The notes below the pieces were generated by a model that searched no databases, had not been told where the DNA came from, and saw only the letters and a program-made list of their open reading frames with translations. A stretch of DNA of 64,000 bases from Ferrimonas lipolytica (lineage in GTDB: Bacteria > Pseudomonadota > Gammaproteobacteria > Enterobacterales > Shewanellaceae): assembly GCF_012295575.1 (NCBI RefSeq), contig NZ_CP051180.1, positions 1,240,001 to 1,304,000 of the forward strand, written 5' to 3'. This document shows positions 1 to 9,334 of this stretch, in pieces (position 1 is the stretch's first letter; the number at the start of each line of letters is the position of its first letter). A program made the translations under genes and the position numbers.

Positions 1-966
1 CACCAACACGGCCATAGTCATCATAACCATGCGCACCAACATCAGAGCCAGCACAGCAATGATGTCGAAAGCCAACCAGTAGCGATTCATCACCACTATC
101 ATCACAGTGGCGATGTGCACCACCATATTCATTATCATGTTGCTGCGGGTTCTTCAGAGCAGCCACATGGGCACAGTCATGCGAGCGATCACGCTCATCA
201 GCACCACCATGGCGAAGTAAAGCAACAATTTATTGAAACCTTTGAACCAACTCAAACCAATGACGATCTGCATTACGGCAACGGCCCTGCACACGCACAT
301 GCGCCGGGAATGTCGCAACATCGTATGGTCCAGATTGAGCAAGATATTCTAGGCAAAAATAACGATATTGCCGATCACAATCGTGCCCACTTTGTACGTG
401 ACAATGTGTTTGTAATGAACCTCGTTTCAAGCCCCGGCTCTGGTAAAACCACCACACTCACTGAAACCTTGAAGTTACTGAAAGACTCAACTGAGATGGC
501 CGTAATTGAGGGCGATCAAGAAACCAGTAACGACGCGGAACGTATTCGTGCAACGGGCGTTAAGGCGATTCAGGTCAACACCGGCAAAGGCTGTCACTTG
601 GATGCAGCGATGATCCATAAGGCATACCATCAGCTAGAGATGCCAGCCGGTGGCGTGCTGTTTATTGAGAACGTTGGCAACTTGGTTTGTCCTGCCGCCT
701 TTGATTTAGGTGAGGCTTGTAAGGTCGCCATTTTGTCGGTTACTGAAGGTGAAGACAAACCACTGAAATACCCGGAGATGTTTGCTGCTTCAGAGCTAAT
801 GCTAATAAACAAGATCGATCTACTGCCACACCTCAATTTCGATCTTCCTGCTTGCATCGCCAATGCGCGCAAGGTTAATCCATCAATTGAGGTAATTTGT
901 TTATCTGCAACCAGCGGTGAAGGCATGGATTTGTGGTTAGAGTGGATTGCCAAACGCGCCAAATAA
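1..966 (+). CDS. hypB: HypB, hydrogenase nickel-insertion GTPase (5' end outside window)
   Basis: HypB is the GTPase that delivers nickel to the large subunit of [NiFe] hydrogenases. The frame is open from base 1, so the true start and the expected N-terminal Cys motif lie upstream; the GTG at 115 is internal. The first ~72 visible codons hold about 27 histidines, a metal-storage tract. The G domain follows: P-loop [15 protein letters not shown], the Cys-His metal site [17 protein letters not shown] and the guanine-specificity NKIDLLP. Length after the tract fits the family. A hairpin terminator follows the stop. Identification is firm; only the N-terminus is unknown. Confidence 0.95.
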   Translation, partial: HQHGHSHHNHAHQHQSQHSNDVESQPVAIHHHYHHSGDVHHHIHYHVAAGSSEQPHGHSHASDHAHQHHHGEVKQQFIETFEPTQTNDDLHYGNGPAHAHAPGMSQHRMVQIEQDILGKNNDIADHNRAHFVRDNVFVMNLVSSPGSGKTTTLTETLKLLKDSTEMAVIEGDQETSNDAERIRATGVKAIQVNTGKGCHLDAAMIHKAYHQLEMPAGGVLFIENVGNLVCPAAFDLGEACKVAILSVTEGEDKPLKYPEMFAASELMLINKIDLLPHLNFDLPACIANARKVNPSIEVICLSATSGEGMDLWLEWIAKRAK

Positions 967-984
967 GATCGCTGTATTGCTATC

Positions 985-1015
985 AAGCCGTTGACGTCAG
1001 TCAGCGGCTTTTTTT
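985..1015 (+). terminator. Rho-independent terminator of hypB
   Basis: Stem AAGCCGTTGAC / GTCAGCGGCTT with one G-T pair, followed by a run of seven T. The first repeat element begins directly after the T-run. Confidence 0.85.
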
Positions 1016-1016
1016 G

Positions 1017-1309
1017 GGCTGTGTCGTAGTTAGCTGTTGAAGTTTATCTTAAGCCTTCGGCTTCACCGATTTCGGTGCTTTTAGGAGACGACGTCGCGGT
1101 AGCGACGGCACATTCTTGTATGCATTAGGGGGAGCTTCGCCCGTTTGGAATCCCCCTTACCTTAGGTCGCAGTCCAAAGCGCTTCGCTGAACTGCTCCAA
1201 TGCGGCAGAAGATCAACGAAGGCAGTGCTTAACCCTTGGTATCGCAACTCGCCTAGCTGGTGCTTTAACTGTATTAGAAAGAGCAACAACACTTAATTGG
1301 TACACAGCC
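1017..1309 (+). repeat. MITE-like element, copy 1 (293 bp, full length)
   Basis: Begins GGCTGTGTCGTAGTTAGC and ends in the inverted counterpart TTGGTACACAGCC. The flanking octamers tttttttg and ctttttgt match poorly, partly because the site is the T-run of the hypB terminator. The interior has several small hairpins (for example AAGCCTTCGGCTT) and no convincing ORF. Same family as the copies at 3105, 5262, 24806, 40211, 47374, 57781 and 62912. Confidence 0.85.
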
Positions 1310-1701
1310 CTTTTTGTACTCAAATTCTAGGGGCAAATAAACCGTAGGGTAACAAACCATATTAGCTTGGCGTTCAATATTGAACTTTCCCCGAACTTTG
1401 GTTAGATGTGTCAACGTTTATCGAAACGATAATATTTATATCTGCAACATGACGCGACTGTCGACGCTACTGTCGCAAAACCGTCGTTTGCCATTGAGTT
1501 AAACCGCAACATTAACGCTAACTAACTAGAATATTTGAATTTAATTACCATGGTGATTTGATTATCTATGTGACTTGGTTAAAGTGGATCAATGTATCAA
1601 AATTGTTAACGACGTTCGTTGGAGGGTTTTGTTGAGCAGTTCAGCAGGGCACCAATGATGGAATGACGATGGATTGAGTAGCGGTGGTCAAGGAGAGACA
1701 G
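1310..1701. other. Intergenic region with two perfect palindromes
   Basis: About 390 bp without a credible gene. It contains the perfect palindrome GTTCAATATTGAAC at 1372-1385 and TTATCGAAACGATAA (3-base centre) at 1418-1432, in an AT-rich stretch. This may be the promoter/operator region of the gene starting at 1702; no -10/-35 pair is convincing. Confidence 0.4.
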
Positions 1702-3051
1702 ATGCGAGCAATACCGCTGTTAGCGTTAATGCTGATAGCTTTGCCGGTAGACTCCGCCCTATATAGGTGGGTAGACAGCAATGGCAAAGTGCATTATTCA
1801 GACAAAAAGCCACCGAAGAAACATAAATCCGATCAATTGGAACACCGCGGCAATGGTTTGGTTGTTAAGGATGGCAATCAGCACAAGAAGCGTGCTGATG
1901 CAGTAACGACCTTGAGCGTTGAACGGGCAGAGAAACAAAAGCAGTTTAAAGTCGTTAAGACTCGTACCATCTCCCAACCAGAAGATAAACCAACTGCGGC
2001 CGAAAAAGCCGCTGCGGAAGCGGCCAAACAACAAGCGTTAGCAGAAGAGAAAGCCAAGGCAGCAGCGGACGCGTTGCTGATAGCAAAAGCGAAAGCGAAA
2101 GCCGAAGCGGAGGTATTGGCTACGATTAAAGCGCAAGAGCAAGCCAGACTGCTGGCGGAGCTTAAAGCGCAGGCTAAAGCGGAAGTGTTGGCTGAAGCAA
2201 AGGCAAAGGCGGAAGCTAAGGCGTTGGCAAAAGCGCAAGCAAAGGCCAAAGCAGAGGCGGATGCGCTGGCGTTAGCCCAATTGAAAGCTAAGGCTGAGGC
2301 GGAAGCTAAGGCAAAAGCAGAAGCCCAATTATTGGCTAAGCAAACGCAAGAGGCACAGCAACAGGCGGAAGCGAAACGAATCGCTCAAGCTGAAGCTAAG
2401 GCAGCGGCAGAGCTGGAGGCTGCACGGGCGGAGATGATGGCGCTGTTGGAGCGAGCCAAGGCCGCTGAAGCGGCGGCGCTAGAGGCCGCTCGACTGGCAA
2501 CGGCGAAGCTTGAGGCGGCACAAGCAGCCAACCGTAAACAAGCGGAATTGGCAATAGTGGAAGCTGAAAAGACGCCGGCGGCGAAAGCCATTGTTGCCAA
2601 GGTGAAACCCACGTCTGAGCCAGAAACGGCGGTGACCGCTTTGACCCAGCAAGCGCCACCAACCTTCGCAGCGAAAGCGCAACCCAAACCTAAGTTTAAG
2701 AAACAAGAACCGAAGAAAAAACAGGTGGCTGTTGCCAAAGCAAAAGCAGCGAAGGTTAACAAAAAACCGATGATTCCAGATGATGGCCTTAACTGTAAGA
2801 TCGCCGCTAATAACGCGACTAAGTCATTACAGAAGATGATTTTCATCAATAGCAAAAACTACAAAAAAGGTTACTTGCCGAAATCGAACTATCTAAGTAT
2901 GAATGAGACCTTACAGCAGATCGGCTATCGGATATCTGAGTCAGAGTGTAAGTACTCTAGCGGTGAGGTTCGTGCATTCTACCAATGTATGAGCAATGAC
3001 ATCGGTTTGCTGTCGGAGTGTGGTAAAAGCCATAATTACGGTGAGTTATAG
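1702..3051 (+). CDS. Exported DUF4124-domain protein with long Ala/Lys coiled coil
   Basis: Function unknown. The ATG at 1702 is preferred because AGGAG sits six bases upstream. A short signal peptide (MRAIPLLALMLIALPVDSA) is followed by a DUF4124-type motif, LYRWVDSNGKVHYSDKKPP. Roughly residues 85-300 are a monotonous Ala/Lys/Glu coiled coil like the TolA stalk, then a Pro/Lys-rich linker. The last ~85 residues form a small domain with four Cys (CKIA, ECKY, QCMS, ECGK). The architecture suggests a periplasm-spanning protein with a folded C-terminal head. It is not TolA: there is no N-terminal transmembrane anchor. Confidence 0.7.
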   Translation: MRAIPLLALMLIALPVDSALYRWVDSNGKVHYSDKKPPKKHKSDQLEHRGNGLVVKDGNQHKKRADAVTTLSVERAEKQKQFKVVKTRTISQPEDKPTAAEKAAAEAAKQQALAEEKAKAAADALLIAKAKAKAEAEVLATIKAQEQARLLAELKAQAKAEVLAEAKAKAEAKALAKAQAKAKAEADALALAQLKAKAEAEAKAKAEAQLLAKQTQEAQQQAEAKRIAQAEAKAAAELEAARAEMMALLERAKAAEAAALEAARLATAKLEAAQAANRKQAELAIVEAEKTPAAKAIVAKVKPTSEPETAVTALTQQAPPTFAAKAQPKPKFKKQEPKKKQVAVAKAKAAKVNKKPMIPDDGLNCKIAANNATKSLQKMIFINSKNYKKGYLPKSNYLSMNETLQQIGYRISESECKYSSGEVRAFYQCMSNDIGLLSECGKSHNYGEL

Positions 3052-3073
3052 CCACAGCTATTCGGCCAACAAC

Positions 3074-3104
3074 AAGCCTCAATGATTGCTCATTGGGGCT
3101 TTTA
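3074..3104 (+). terminator. Terminator of the DUF4124 gene
   Basis: Stem AAGCCTCAATGA / TCATTGGGGCTT followed by TTT. The second repeat element begins at 3105, directly at the T-run. Confidence 0.75.
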
Positions 3105-3315
3105 GGCTGTGTCGTAGTTAGCTGTTGAAGTTTATCTTAAGTCTTCGGCTTCAACGATTTCGGTGCTTTTAGGGGACGATGTAGTGGTAGCGACGGCACA
3201 TTCTGGTATGTATTAGGGGGAGCTTCGCCCCCTTTTGGAATCTCCTTTTATCAAAACTCGCGGAGTCTGTGCTTTAACAGCATTGGTTAGAACAACACTT
3301 AGTTGGTACACAGCC
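3105..3315 (+). repeat. MITE-like element, copy 2 (211 bp, internal deletion)
   Basis: Same ends as copy 1 (GGCTGTGTCGTAG and GGTACACAGCC). About 80 bp of the middle, including the segment with CTTAGGTCGCAGTCC, is missing. The flanks ggctttta and tttttagg share only a TTTTA core. The remaining 168 bp to the next gene holds no credible ORF, only the terminator at 3422. Confidence 0.85.
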
Positions 3316-3421
3316 TTTTTAGGGGGGCTGATCGTGCGCCGCATTGGAGCTGCCCCTTTGAGTGTCGTCGCTACATTGGAGCTATTGGTACTGTCGGTAA
3401 CCACAATCTTAACAAGCAAAT

Positions 3422-3453
3422 AATTAAGCCACCGAATAATCGATGGCTTAATT
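3422..3453 (-). terminator. Terminator-like hairpin after ggt
   Basis: Stem AATTAAGCCA / TGGCTTAATT around an AT-rich loop, just beyond the ggt stop on the minus strand. It lacks a long T-run, so termination is inferred. Confidence 0.5.
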
Positions 3454-3483
3454 GGTTAAAGCGAAAAAAGTGAAACTCAAGCG

Positions 3484-5181
3484 CTAGTAACCAGCCGCTT
3501 GACCATCTTTACGACTTTCGGACGCGCCTCGATAAACCTTGTTAGCTGAGTCCCACTCAATCGCTTGATAACCACCATAGGCGCCTAACGACTCCTGAAT
3601 CTTGTGACCTTTAAGCATTAAGTCGCGTTTGGTTTGATAAGGAAACCCAGACTCTAAGCTAACGACACCGCCCTTTTTCATCACTTGACCAGTGGGTTGG
3701 CTTGAACCGGTATGTAAAATTCGCGGCGCATCACCGGCTTCTTGAACGTTCATACCAAAATCGATCATGTTAATGATGATCTGTGCATGGGCTTGTGGCT
3801 GAGTTGCTCCGCCCATTACACCAAAGGATAGCCAAGGTTTACCGTCCTTTGTAGCAAAGGCTGGAATAATGGTATGAAACGGACGCTTGCCAGGGGCATA
3901 ACTGTTGGCTTCGCCCTCGTTCAGGGAAAACAGTTGGCCGCGGTCTTGTAAAATAAAGCCTCGACCGGTCGGGATCATGCCCGAGCCCATGCCGCGGTAG
4001 TTACTTTGGATCAGCGATACCATGTTGCCGGCAGCATCGGCAGTGGTGAGATAGATGGTGTCGCCATGAAGTAGGGCAGGGTTACCGGCATCAACCGACT
4101 TGCCAGCCTTATCACCAATCAGCTTGCGCCGTTCAGTGGCGTACTCAGTTGAAATAAGCTGCTTTACTGGCACCTCTGCAAAGTCTGGATCGGCGTAATA
4201 CTTGGCGCGATCGGCAAAAGCCAGCTTCTTGGCTTCGACAAACGTGTGGACGTACTCCGGGCTGGTTTGACCCATGCTGGCAACGTCATAGCCTTCCATC
4301 ATCTCTAAAATCTGCAGTGCAGCAATCCCTTGTCCAGACGGCGGTAGCTCCCACACATCGATACCACGATAATTGATGCTTACTGGGGTAACCCAATCGC
4401 TTTGGTGTTCGGCGAGATCTTGATAGCTGAGAAAGCCCCCTTGAGACTTCATAAACTCATCAATGCTTCGGGCAATATCACCTTTGTAGAAGGCGTCCCG
4501 CCCCTGTGTTGCGATCAGTTTATAAGTAGCAGCAAGATCGGGGTTCTTAAATATTTCCCCGGTTTTTGGGGCAGCGCCGCTGGGCATATAGGTTTCTTTA
4601 AAGCCCGGGTAATTGCCAATCTTTGCCACGCTACGATCAATGTAGAAGGCAATAAGATCGGATACGGGGAAGCCATTTTCAGCGTAATCGATTGCAGGCT
4701 GCAATAGTTTATCCATTGGCAGTTTGCCGAACTTGTCATGCAGCTCGAACCAACCGTCGACGGCACCAGGTACCGATACTGGCAGCGGACCATAAGGGGG
4801 AATATAGCTTAAGCCTAAACGCTCAAAGTCTGCCATGGACAAACTTTTGGGGCTACGCCCTGATGCATTCAGTGCGTGTAACTGCTCGGTTTTAGCATCC
4901 CAAACGATGGCAAATAGATCACCACCAATTCCGCAGCCGGTAGGTTCGACTAGCCCCAAGGTTGCGTTGGCTGCAATGGCAGCATCAACGGCACTGCCAC
5001 CGGCTTTAAGCACATCTAGCGCCACCTGAGTTGCTAACGGCTGGCTAGTAGCAGCCATCCCATGTTGTGCATATACCGGAGAACGGGATGCGAATGTGTC
5101 ACCGGTAACACGATCGAAGCCGTAGGCTTGGAGCGAAAGCGCGCTGCAGCACAAAGCGATAATTGATTGATTCAGTCTCAT
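3484..5181 (-). CDS. ggt: Gamma-glutamyltransferase
   Basis: Periplasmic Ntn-hydrolase that cleaves glutathione and other gamma-glutamyl compounds. The 565-residue precursor has a signal peptide (MRLNQSIIALCCSALSLQAYG). The N-terminal core contains GGSAVDAAIAANATLGLVEP and GIGGDLFAIVWD. The autoprocessing site is the Thr in LLHGDTIYLTTAD, followed by AAGNMVSLIQS and the oxyanion region GSGMIPTGRGF. The HGDT context resembles the broader GGT-like branch rather than E. coli Ggt, so substrate preference is uncertain. It stands alone between two repeat elements. Confidence 0.9.
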   Translation of the reverse strand: MRLNQSIIALCCSALSLQAYGFDRVTGDTFASRSPVYAQHGMAATSQPLATQVALDVLKAGGSAVDAAIAANATLGLVEPTGCGIGGDLFAIVWDAKTEQLHALNASGRSPKSLSMADFERLGLSYIPPYGPLPVSVPGAVDGWFELHDKFGKLPMDKLLQPAIDYAENGFPVSDLIAFYIDRSVAKIGNYPGFKETYMPSGAAPKTGEIFKNPDLAATYKLIATQGRDAFYKGDIARSIDEFMKSQGGFLSYQDLAEHQSDWVTPVSINYRGIDVWELPPSGQGIAALQILEMMEGYDVASMGQTSPEYVHTFVEAKKLAFADRAKYYADPDFAEVPVKQLISTEYATERRKLIGDKAGKSVDAGNPALLHGDTIYLTTADAAGNMVSLIQSNYRGMGSGMIPTGRGFILQDRGQLFSLNEGEANSYAPGKRPFHTIIPAFATKDGKPWLSFGVMGGATQPQAHAQIIINMIDFGMNVQEAGDAPRILHTGSSQPTGQVMKKGGVVSLESGFPYQTKRDLMLKGHKIQESLGAYGGYQAIEWDSANKVYRGASESRKDGQAAGY

Positions 5182-5261
5182 GACAGTCCCTGTTCACTAG
5201 AGTAATGGTTAATGTATCGAATCCAGCTATCTTGCGATAGCACCTCTACTGCATATTTTGA

Positions 5262-5525
5262 GGCTGTGTACCAACTAAGTGTTGTTGCCAATGCAGTTAA
5301 AGCACCGGCTAGGCGAGCCGCGAGACAAATGGAAAGCACTACCGCCGTTGAGTTTTTGCCGCTTTGGACTGCGACCTAAGGCAAGGGACGATTGCAAAGG
5401 GGGCGAAGCTCGCCCCTAATGCGTACAATAATGTGCCGTCGCCACCGCGACATCCTCACCTAAAGCACCGAAATCGGTGCAGTGAAGGCTTAAAATAAAC
5501 TTCAACAGCTAACTACGACAGAGCC
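5262..5525 (-). repeat. MITE-like element, copy 3 (264 bp)
   Basis: Inverse orientation: begins GGCTGTGTACCAACTAAGTG and ends TTAGCTAACTACGACAGAGCC. Flanking octamers tattttga and tattttag agree at 6 of 8 positions, consistent with an old target duplication. It lies in the upstream region of ggt. Confidence 0.85.
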
Positions 5526-5887
5526 TATTTTAGTTACCAAAATTGTTGTTTTTACTCAATGTTTAGCTACGACTGCAGAGGAGGACGATTCGAACCGTCA
5601 TCATTCATAGCCATAGCCATAGCCGATAGCCATAAGTCGCAGTGCATTTGGGTACTAAAGCGTGATGCTAGTGCGTGTCAGCGTGTCAGCGTGTCAGCGT
5701 GTCAGCGTAACTGAGTAGCCGCCGGTATTGGCCTCAATCCAATATCGTCGGATGATATGGTTGAATGCAGGTCTGACAACAGACTGAACAGCGTTGCTCT
5801 AATTCCCGTGCCATCTGCGCCTGTTAAAAAAGGATACGGCAGGAAGTAACCCCTGCCGTATGTTCAGCTATTTACAACAGCAACCGT
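5526..5887. other. Intergenic region with short tandem repeats
   Basis: No gene seen. It contains an imperfect CATAGC hexamer run at about 5606-5635 and four exact tandem copies of GTGTCAGC at 5675-5706. Near 5590 is a tRNA T-arm-like GATTCGAACC, but no tRNA folds around it. Confidence 0.6.
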
Positions 5888-7249
5888 TTATTTGGGCTCG
5901 TTAAGAACTGTTGCTTCTGGCTTGGAAAAGTACTCTTTGGTCAGCTTAAATACTACTGGGCTGAGTAGCAGCAGGGCGACGAGGTTAGGAATAGCCATCA
6001 TTGCATTTAAGGTGTCCGCTAACAGCCATACAAAATCCAACGATGCTACTGCACCAACTGGCACCGCTAAGGTAAATACAATACGGAACGGTGTTACCGC
6101 TTTGTCGCCAATTAGGTATTGCACACAACGTTCACAGTAGAAGCTCCAGCCAAGGATGGTGGTAAAAGCGAATACCGCTAATGAGATGGTGACGATGTAG
6201 TTACCTAATGGAATTGCGCTTGCGAATGCACTGGTGGTCAAATCGGAACCACTCTCGCCGGACGTCCACACCCCGGTAAGAATGATGGCAAGCCCAGTGA
6301 TGGAACAAACGATGATGGTATCGATAAAGGTGCCCAACATAGCAATCAGCCCTTGTCGCACCGGGTCGTTGGTCTTGGCGGATGCGTGAGCGATAGGGGC
6401 TGAACCCAAACCAGCTTCATTGGAAAAAACGCCGCGAGCAACACCAAAACGAATAGCTGCCCATACTGCTGCACCAGCAAAACCGCCTTGGGCGGCAACG
6501 GGGTTAAATGCACTTTCAACCACAAGTGCGATTGCCGCTGGGATCTCGCTAAAGTTAACTGCGAGCACACCAAGCCCAGCAGTCACGTAGAAAAATGCCA
6601 TCAGCGGAACTAATTTACCAGCCACCGCGGCAATGCGTTTTACCCCACCAAGCAACACCGCTCCAACCAATATCATCAGCACAATGCCGGTAACCAATGG
6701 CTCAACGCCAAAGTTGGTGTTGAGCGCCTGCGCTACCGAGTTTGATTGAGTACCATTGCCTATCCCAAAACCGGCGACCGCGCCAAACAATGCAAAAGCG
6801 GTTGCCAGCCATGCCCACTTAGCACTCAAACCATTTTTGATGTAATACATCGGACCACCGGCATACTCGCCGTTGGCTCGAGTTTCACGAAATTTTACCG
6901 CGCACACTGCCTCTGCGTATTTAGTTGCCATCCCTACTAGGGCAGTACACCACATCCAAAATAACGCCCCAGGGCCACCCAAAGCGATTGCTGTGGCTAC
7001 GCCGGCAATGTTACCTGTACCGATTGTCGCTGAAAGTGAGGTCATTAGGGCGTTAAATGCACTGATGTCACCATCGCCTTTGCTATCTCGGCCTTTCCAT
7101 AATAATGAAAAACCTAATCCCAGTTTGCGCATTGGGATAACACGTAGACCAAGCGTTAAGTAGAGTCCTACCCCGAGGATCAACGCCAGCATCGGCACCC
7201 CCCAAACGATGCCGTTTACTGCTCCAACCCATTGCGTCAGCATTTCCAT
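5888..7249 (-). CDS. Sodium:alanine symporter family protein (AGCS)
   Basis: Inner-membrane Na+-coupled amino-acid (alanine/glycine) importer. The 453 residues carry many hydrophobic segments and the family motifs GTGNIAGVATAIALGGPGALFWMW, in which the conserved GxGNIAGV opens the core, and GGPMYYI. Further on are FSNEAGLGSAPIAHA and the C-terminal WLLADTLNAMMAIPN. Length and start (GGAG upstream of the ATG) are typical. It stands alone; there is no neighbouring regulator. The substrate is inferred from the family. Confidence 0.9.
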   Translation of the reverse strand: MEMLTQWVGAVNGIVWGVPMLALILGVGLYLTLGLRVIPMRKLGLGFSLLWKGRDSKGDGDISAFNALMTSLSATIGTGNIAGVATAIALGGPGALFWMWCTALVGMATKYAEAVCAVKFRETRANGEYAGGPMYYIKNGLSAKWAWLATAFALFGAVAGFGIGNGTQSNSVAQALNTNFGVEPLVTGIVLMILVGAVLLGGVKRIAAVAGKLVPLMAFFYVTAGLGVLAVNFSEIPAAIALVVESAFNPVAAQGGFAGAAVWAAIRFGVARGVFSNEAGLGSAPIAHASAKTNDPVRQGLIAMLGTFIDTIIVCSITGLAIILTGVWTSGESGSDLTTSAFASAIPLGNYIVTISLAVFAFTTILGWSFYCERCVQYLIGDKAVTPFRIVFTLAVPVGAVASLDFVWLLADTLNAMMAIPNLVALLLLSPVVFKLTKEYFSKPEATVLNEPK

Positions 7250-7521
7250 TTTCTGAGCTCCATTATTGTTTTTGTTAACTATAACTTACGATCAGTATCA
7301 CACTATCGAGTCTGGAGGAAGATTCGAACGGGTAATGGCATTCGTAGTTACTTAGGTTGGCAATTAACCTCGCACCAATGGTTAGCTCATTATCGACAGG
7401 TTCAACTTATCTGGTTAAAGCTATTACTGCCGTTGGTGTGGCACTATGGTGCACCTCATCCATGGACATATTGTTGATGCGTTAAATCGTGTTAGCGCTT
7501 AATACTTTTACAGGTTTTTTA

Positions 7522-8292
7522 ATGATTTTTGATCTGCTGCTGTTAATTGCTGCCGGTTTTGTTGGCGGTATTTTGAATACGTTAGCCGGTGGCGGCAGTT
7601 TTATTACCTTTCCCGCATTGATGATGGTCGGTGTCGCGCCAGTTAGTGCTAATGCCACCAACACCTTTGCTTCGTGCGCAGGCTATCTTAGTGGTGCCTA
7701 TGGATTTCGAGACGAGCTACGAGGCCAACGGAAGCAGCTATTGGTGATTGTGGCGACCAGCATTGTTGGTGGTGCAATTGGTGCGCTGCTATTGATACAG
7801 GCGCCACAGCAGTTGTTTCAACAAGCGATCCCGTGGTTACTGTTGTTTGCTACGCTACTGTTTGTATTTGGCGGCCAGATCAACACCCTAGTAAAGTCGA
7901 TGGCAACTCAGCATCGGTATGCGTCGCTACTGGGCTCGTTGTTGTTGGCGGCAGTGTTACTCGTGGTATGTATCTATGGCGGATTCTTTAACGCCGGCTT
8001 AGGCATTATTGCCTTGAGCTATTTAGCACTAGCTGGTTTCACTAATATCAATACCATGAACGGTATTAAGTTGGTTATCTCATCGACGGTGTCATTGATC
8101 GCCATTGTAATGTTTGTTTATAACGACGCCATTGCATGGTCTGAGGGCAGTGCCGTACTGATCGGAACCCTGTTTGGTGGCTATATGTCTGCCCACGTCG
8201 CCAAACGGGTGGCGGCAGATAAGATGCGTCGCTTGGTCACCTTAATGAGCGTTGCCATTACTGCGTACTTTTTCGTGGTTACTTATTGTTAA
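7522..8292 (+). CDS. TauE/SafE-family membrane permease
   Basis: Predicted inner-membrane anion or organosulfonate exporter of the TauE/SafE family. The N-terminal signature GFVGGILNTLAGGGSFITFPAL (key residues GGxxxxxxGGGG) and the second-half repeat YGGFFNAGLGIIALSYLALAG are present, with about eight hydrophobic segments. I prefer ATG 7522, about 8 nt after ACAGG, to the upstream GTG at 7489. Substrate unknown; neighbours give no clue. Confidence 0.85.
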   Translation: MIFDLLLLIAAGFVGGILNTLAGGGSFITFPALMMVGVAPVSANATNTFASCAGYLSGAYGFRDELRGQRKQLLVIVATSIVGGAIGALLLIQAPQQLFQQAIPWLLLFATLLFVFGGQINTLVKSMATQHRYASLLGSLLLAAVLLVVCIYGGFFNAGLGIIALSYLALAGFTNINTMNGIKLVISSTVSLIAIVMFVYNDAIAWSEGSAVLIGTLFGGYMSAHVAKRVAADKMRRLVTLMSVAITAYFFVVTYC

Positions 8293-8326
8293 GCTTATGG
8301 CGAGCTAATAGGGCACTAATCGAGTG

Positions 8327-9229
8327 CTAAAATACGGTGTTATTCGGCGCACAGGCTACCAATATTTTTGCGAAGGCTTGGGCGGCAGCACCGAGTTTTT
8401 CAGGTTGCGGCACAACTAGCGACACCGGTACCGTCGGGCCGCTGGCATCAACCTGCTTCAACTCAACTAGATTGCCCGCGTCGATTTCAGTAGTGGCTAA
8501 ATGTTGTGGAATCCAGCAAAAGCCAACGCCTTTGCGCAAGATAGCTATCGCTTCGTAGAAGTTCGAGAAGGTCCAACGCTGTTCGGCTTTTAGCCAGCCC
8601 ATATCTTGATCGGCCAGCGAGCCGGTATCACGGATGACAATCTGCAACTCTTGGGCGAGGCGATTTTGATCCAGAAGTGGCTCGCGGGTGAGTGGGTGTT
8701 GAGGATGGCAAACCAGAATCATCTGTACAGTGCCTAATGCGATCCCGCTAAAGCCCGCTGGCACAATACCGGTAATCGCTAAATCAAAATTGCCGCCGTG
8801 AATCGCGTCACTGCTGCCACTAATTACATTATCAACCATCACAATTCGGGTTCCACGGCTTTGTGGATAGAACTGACTCAAGGCTTGATACAACGCTTCG
8901 GTCGGATAAAGAATTTCTCGGGATAGTTTTATCTCCGCCTCCCACTCCTGTTCAAGATTGGCAGCGAGGGTTTCAAGGTGCTCAATCTCACTAGTTAGGT
9001 TACGAGAGCGGCGCAATAGTACCTGGCCCTGCTTGGTCAGGTGGGCTTTGCGCCCCTTTACCTCTAACAACGGCACGCCAAGTACCTGCTGCAGCTTGGC
9101 AACGGCATGATTGAGCGAAGACTGGCTCTTATTTAGTGCCTGCGCTGCTTGGGCGTAGCCACCGTAATCAACAACCGCTTGTAATATCCGCCACTGCTCT
9201 AAGGTGCTGCTGGGTCGATACATCGACAT
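8327..9229 (-). CDS. LysR-family transcriptional regulator, divergent from azoR
   Basis: 300 residues. N-terminal winged helix-turn-helix (AAQALNKSQSSLNHAVAKLQQ) followed by the effector-binding domain. It is transcribed away from azoR across a 105-bp gap that contains a T-N11-A LysR box, so it probably controls azoR and itself. The effector is unknown. Confidence 0.9.
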   Translation of the reverse strand: MSMYRPSSTLEQWRILQAVVDYGGYAQAAQALNKSQSSLNHAVAKLQQVLGVPLLEVKGRKAHLTKQGQVLLRRSRNLTSEIEHLETLAANLEQEWEAEIKLSREILYPTEALYQALSQFYPQSRGTRIVMVDNVISGSSDAIHGGNFDLAITGIVPAGFSGIALGTVQMILVCHPQHPLTREPLLDQNRLAQELQIVIRDTGSLADQDMGWLKAEQRWTFSNFYEAIAILRKGVGFCWIPQHLATTEIDAGNLVELKQVDASGPTVPVSLVVPQPEKLGAAAQAFAKILVACAPNNTVF

Positions 9230-9276
9230 TCCATTCGAAAAAATAGGTAATAACTAGCTAGATTATGCGCTTTTTG

Positions 9277-9297
9277 TTCTATCTGCTGCAATTAGAA
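9277..9297. promoter_or_regulatory. LysR-type operator between the LysR gene and azoR
   Basis: TTCTA-N11-TAGAA, a perfect inverted repeat containing the T-N11-A core of LysR-type regulators. It lies in the divergent promoter region, 38 bp before the azoR start codon. Confidence 0.6.
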
Positions 9298-9334
9298 TGG
9301 CTTTAGACAAATTAAGCATCGACGGAGCCATACC

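Noticed and set aside
1878-2855. Long minus-strand open frames inside the DUF4124 gene
   Set aside because: Mirror images of the Ala/Lys repeat codons; compositionally extreme and without ribosome sites.
3213-3423. Small ORFs on both strands after the DUF4124 gene
   Set aside because: They run through the repeat element and its flank and do not look like proteins.
5578-5600. tRNA-like T-arm GATTCGAACC on either side of the alanine symporter gene (also near 7320)
   Set aside because: The TTCGAA core is there but no acceptor, anticodon or D-arm folds around it in either place.
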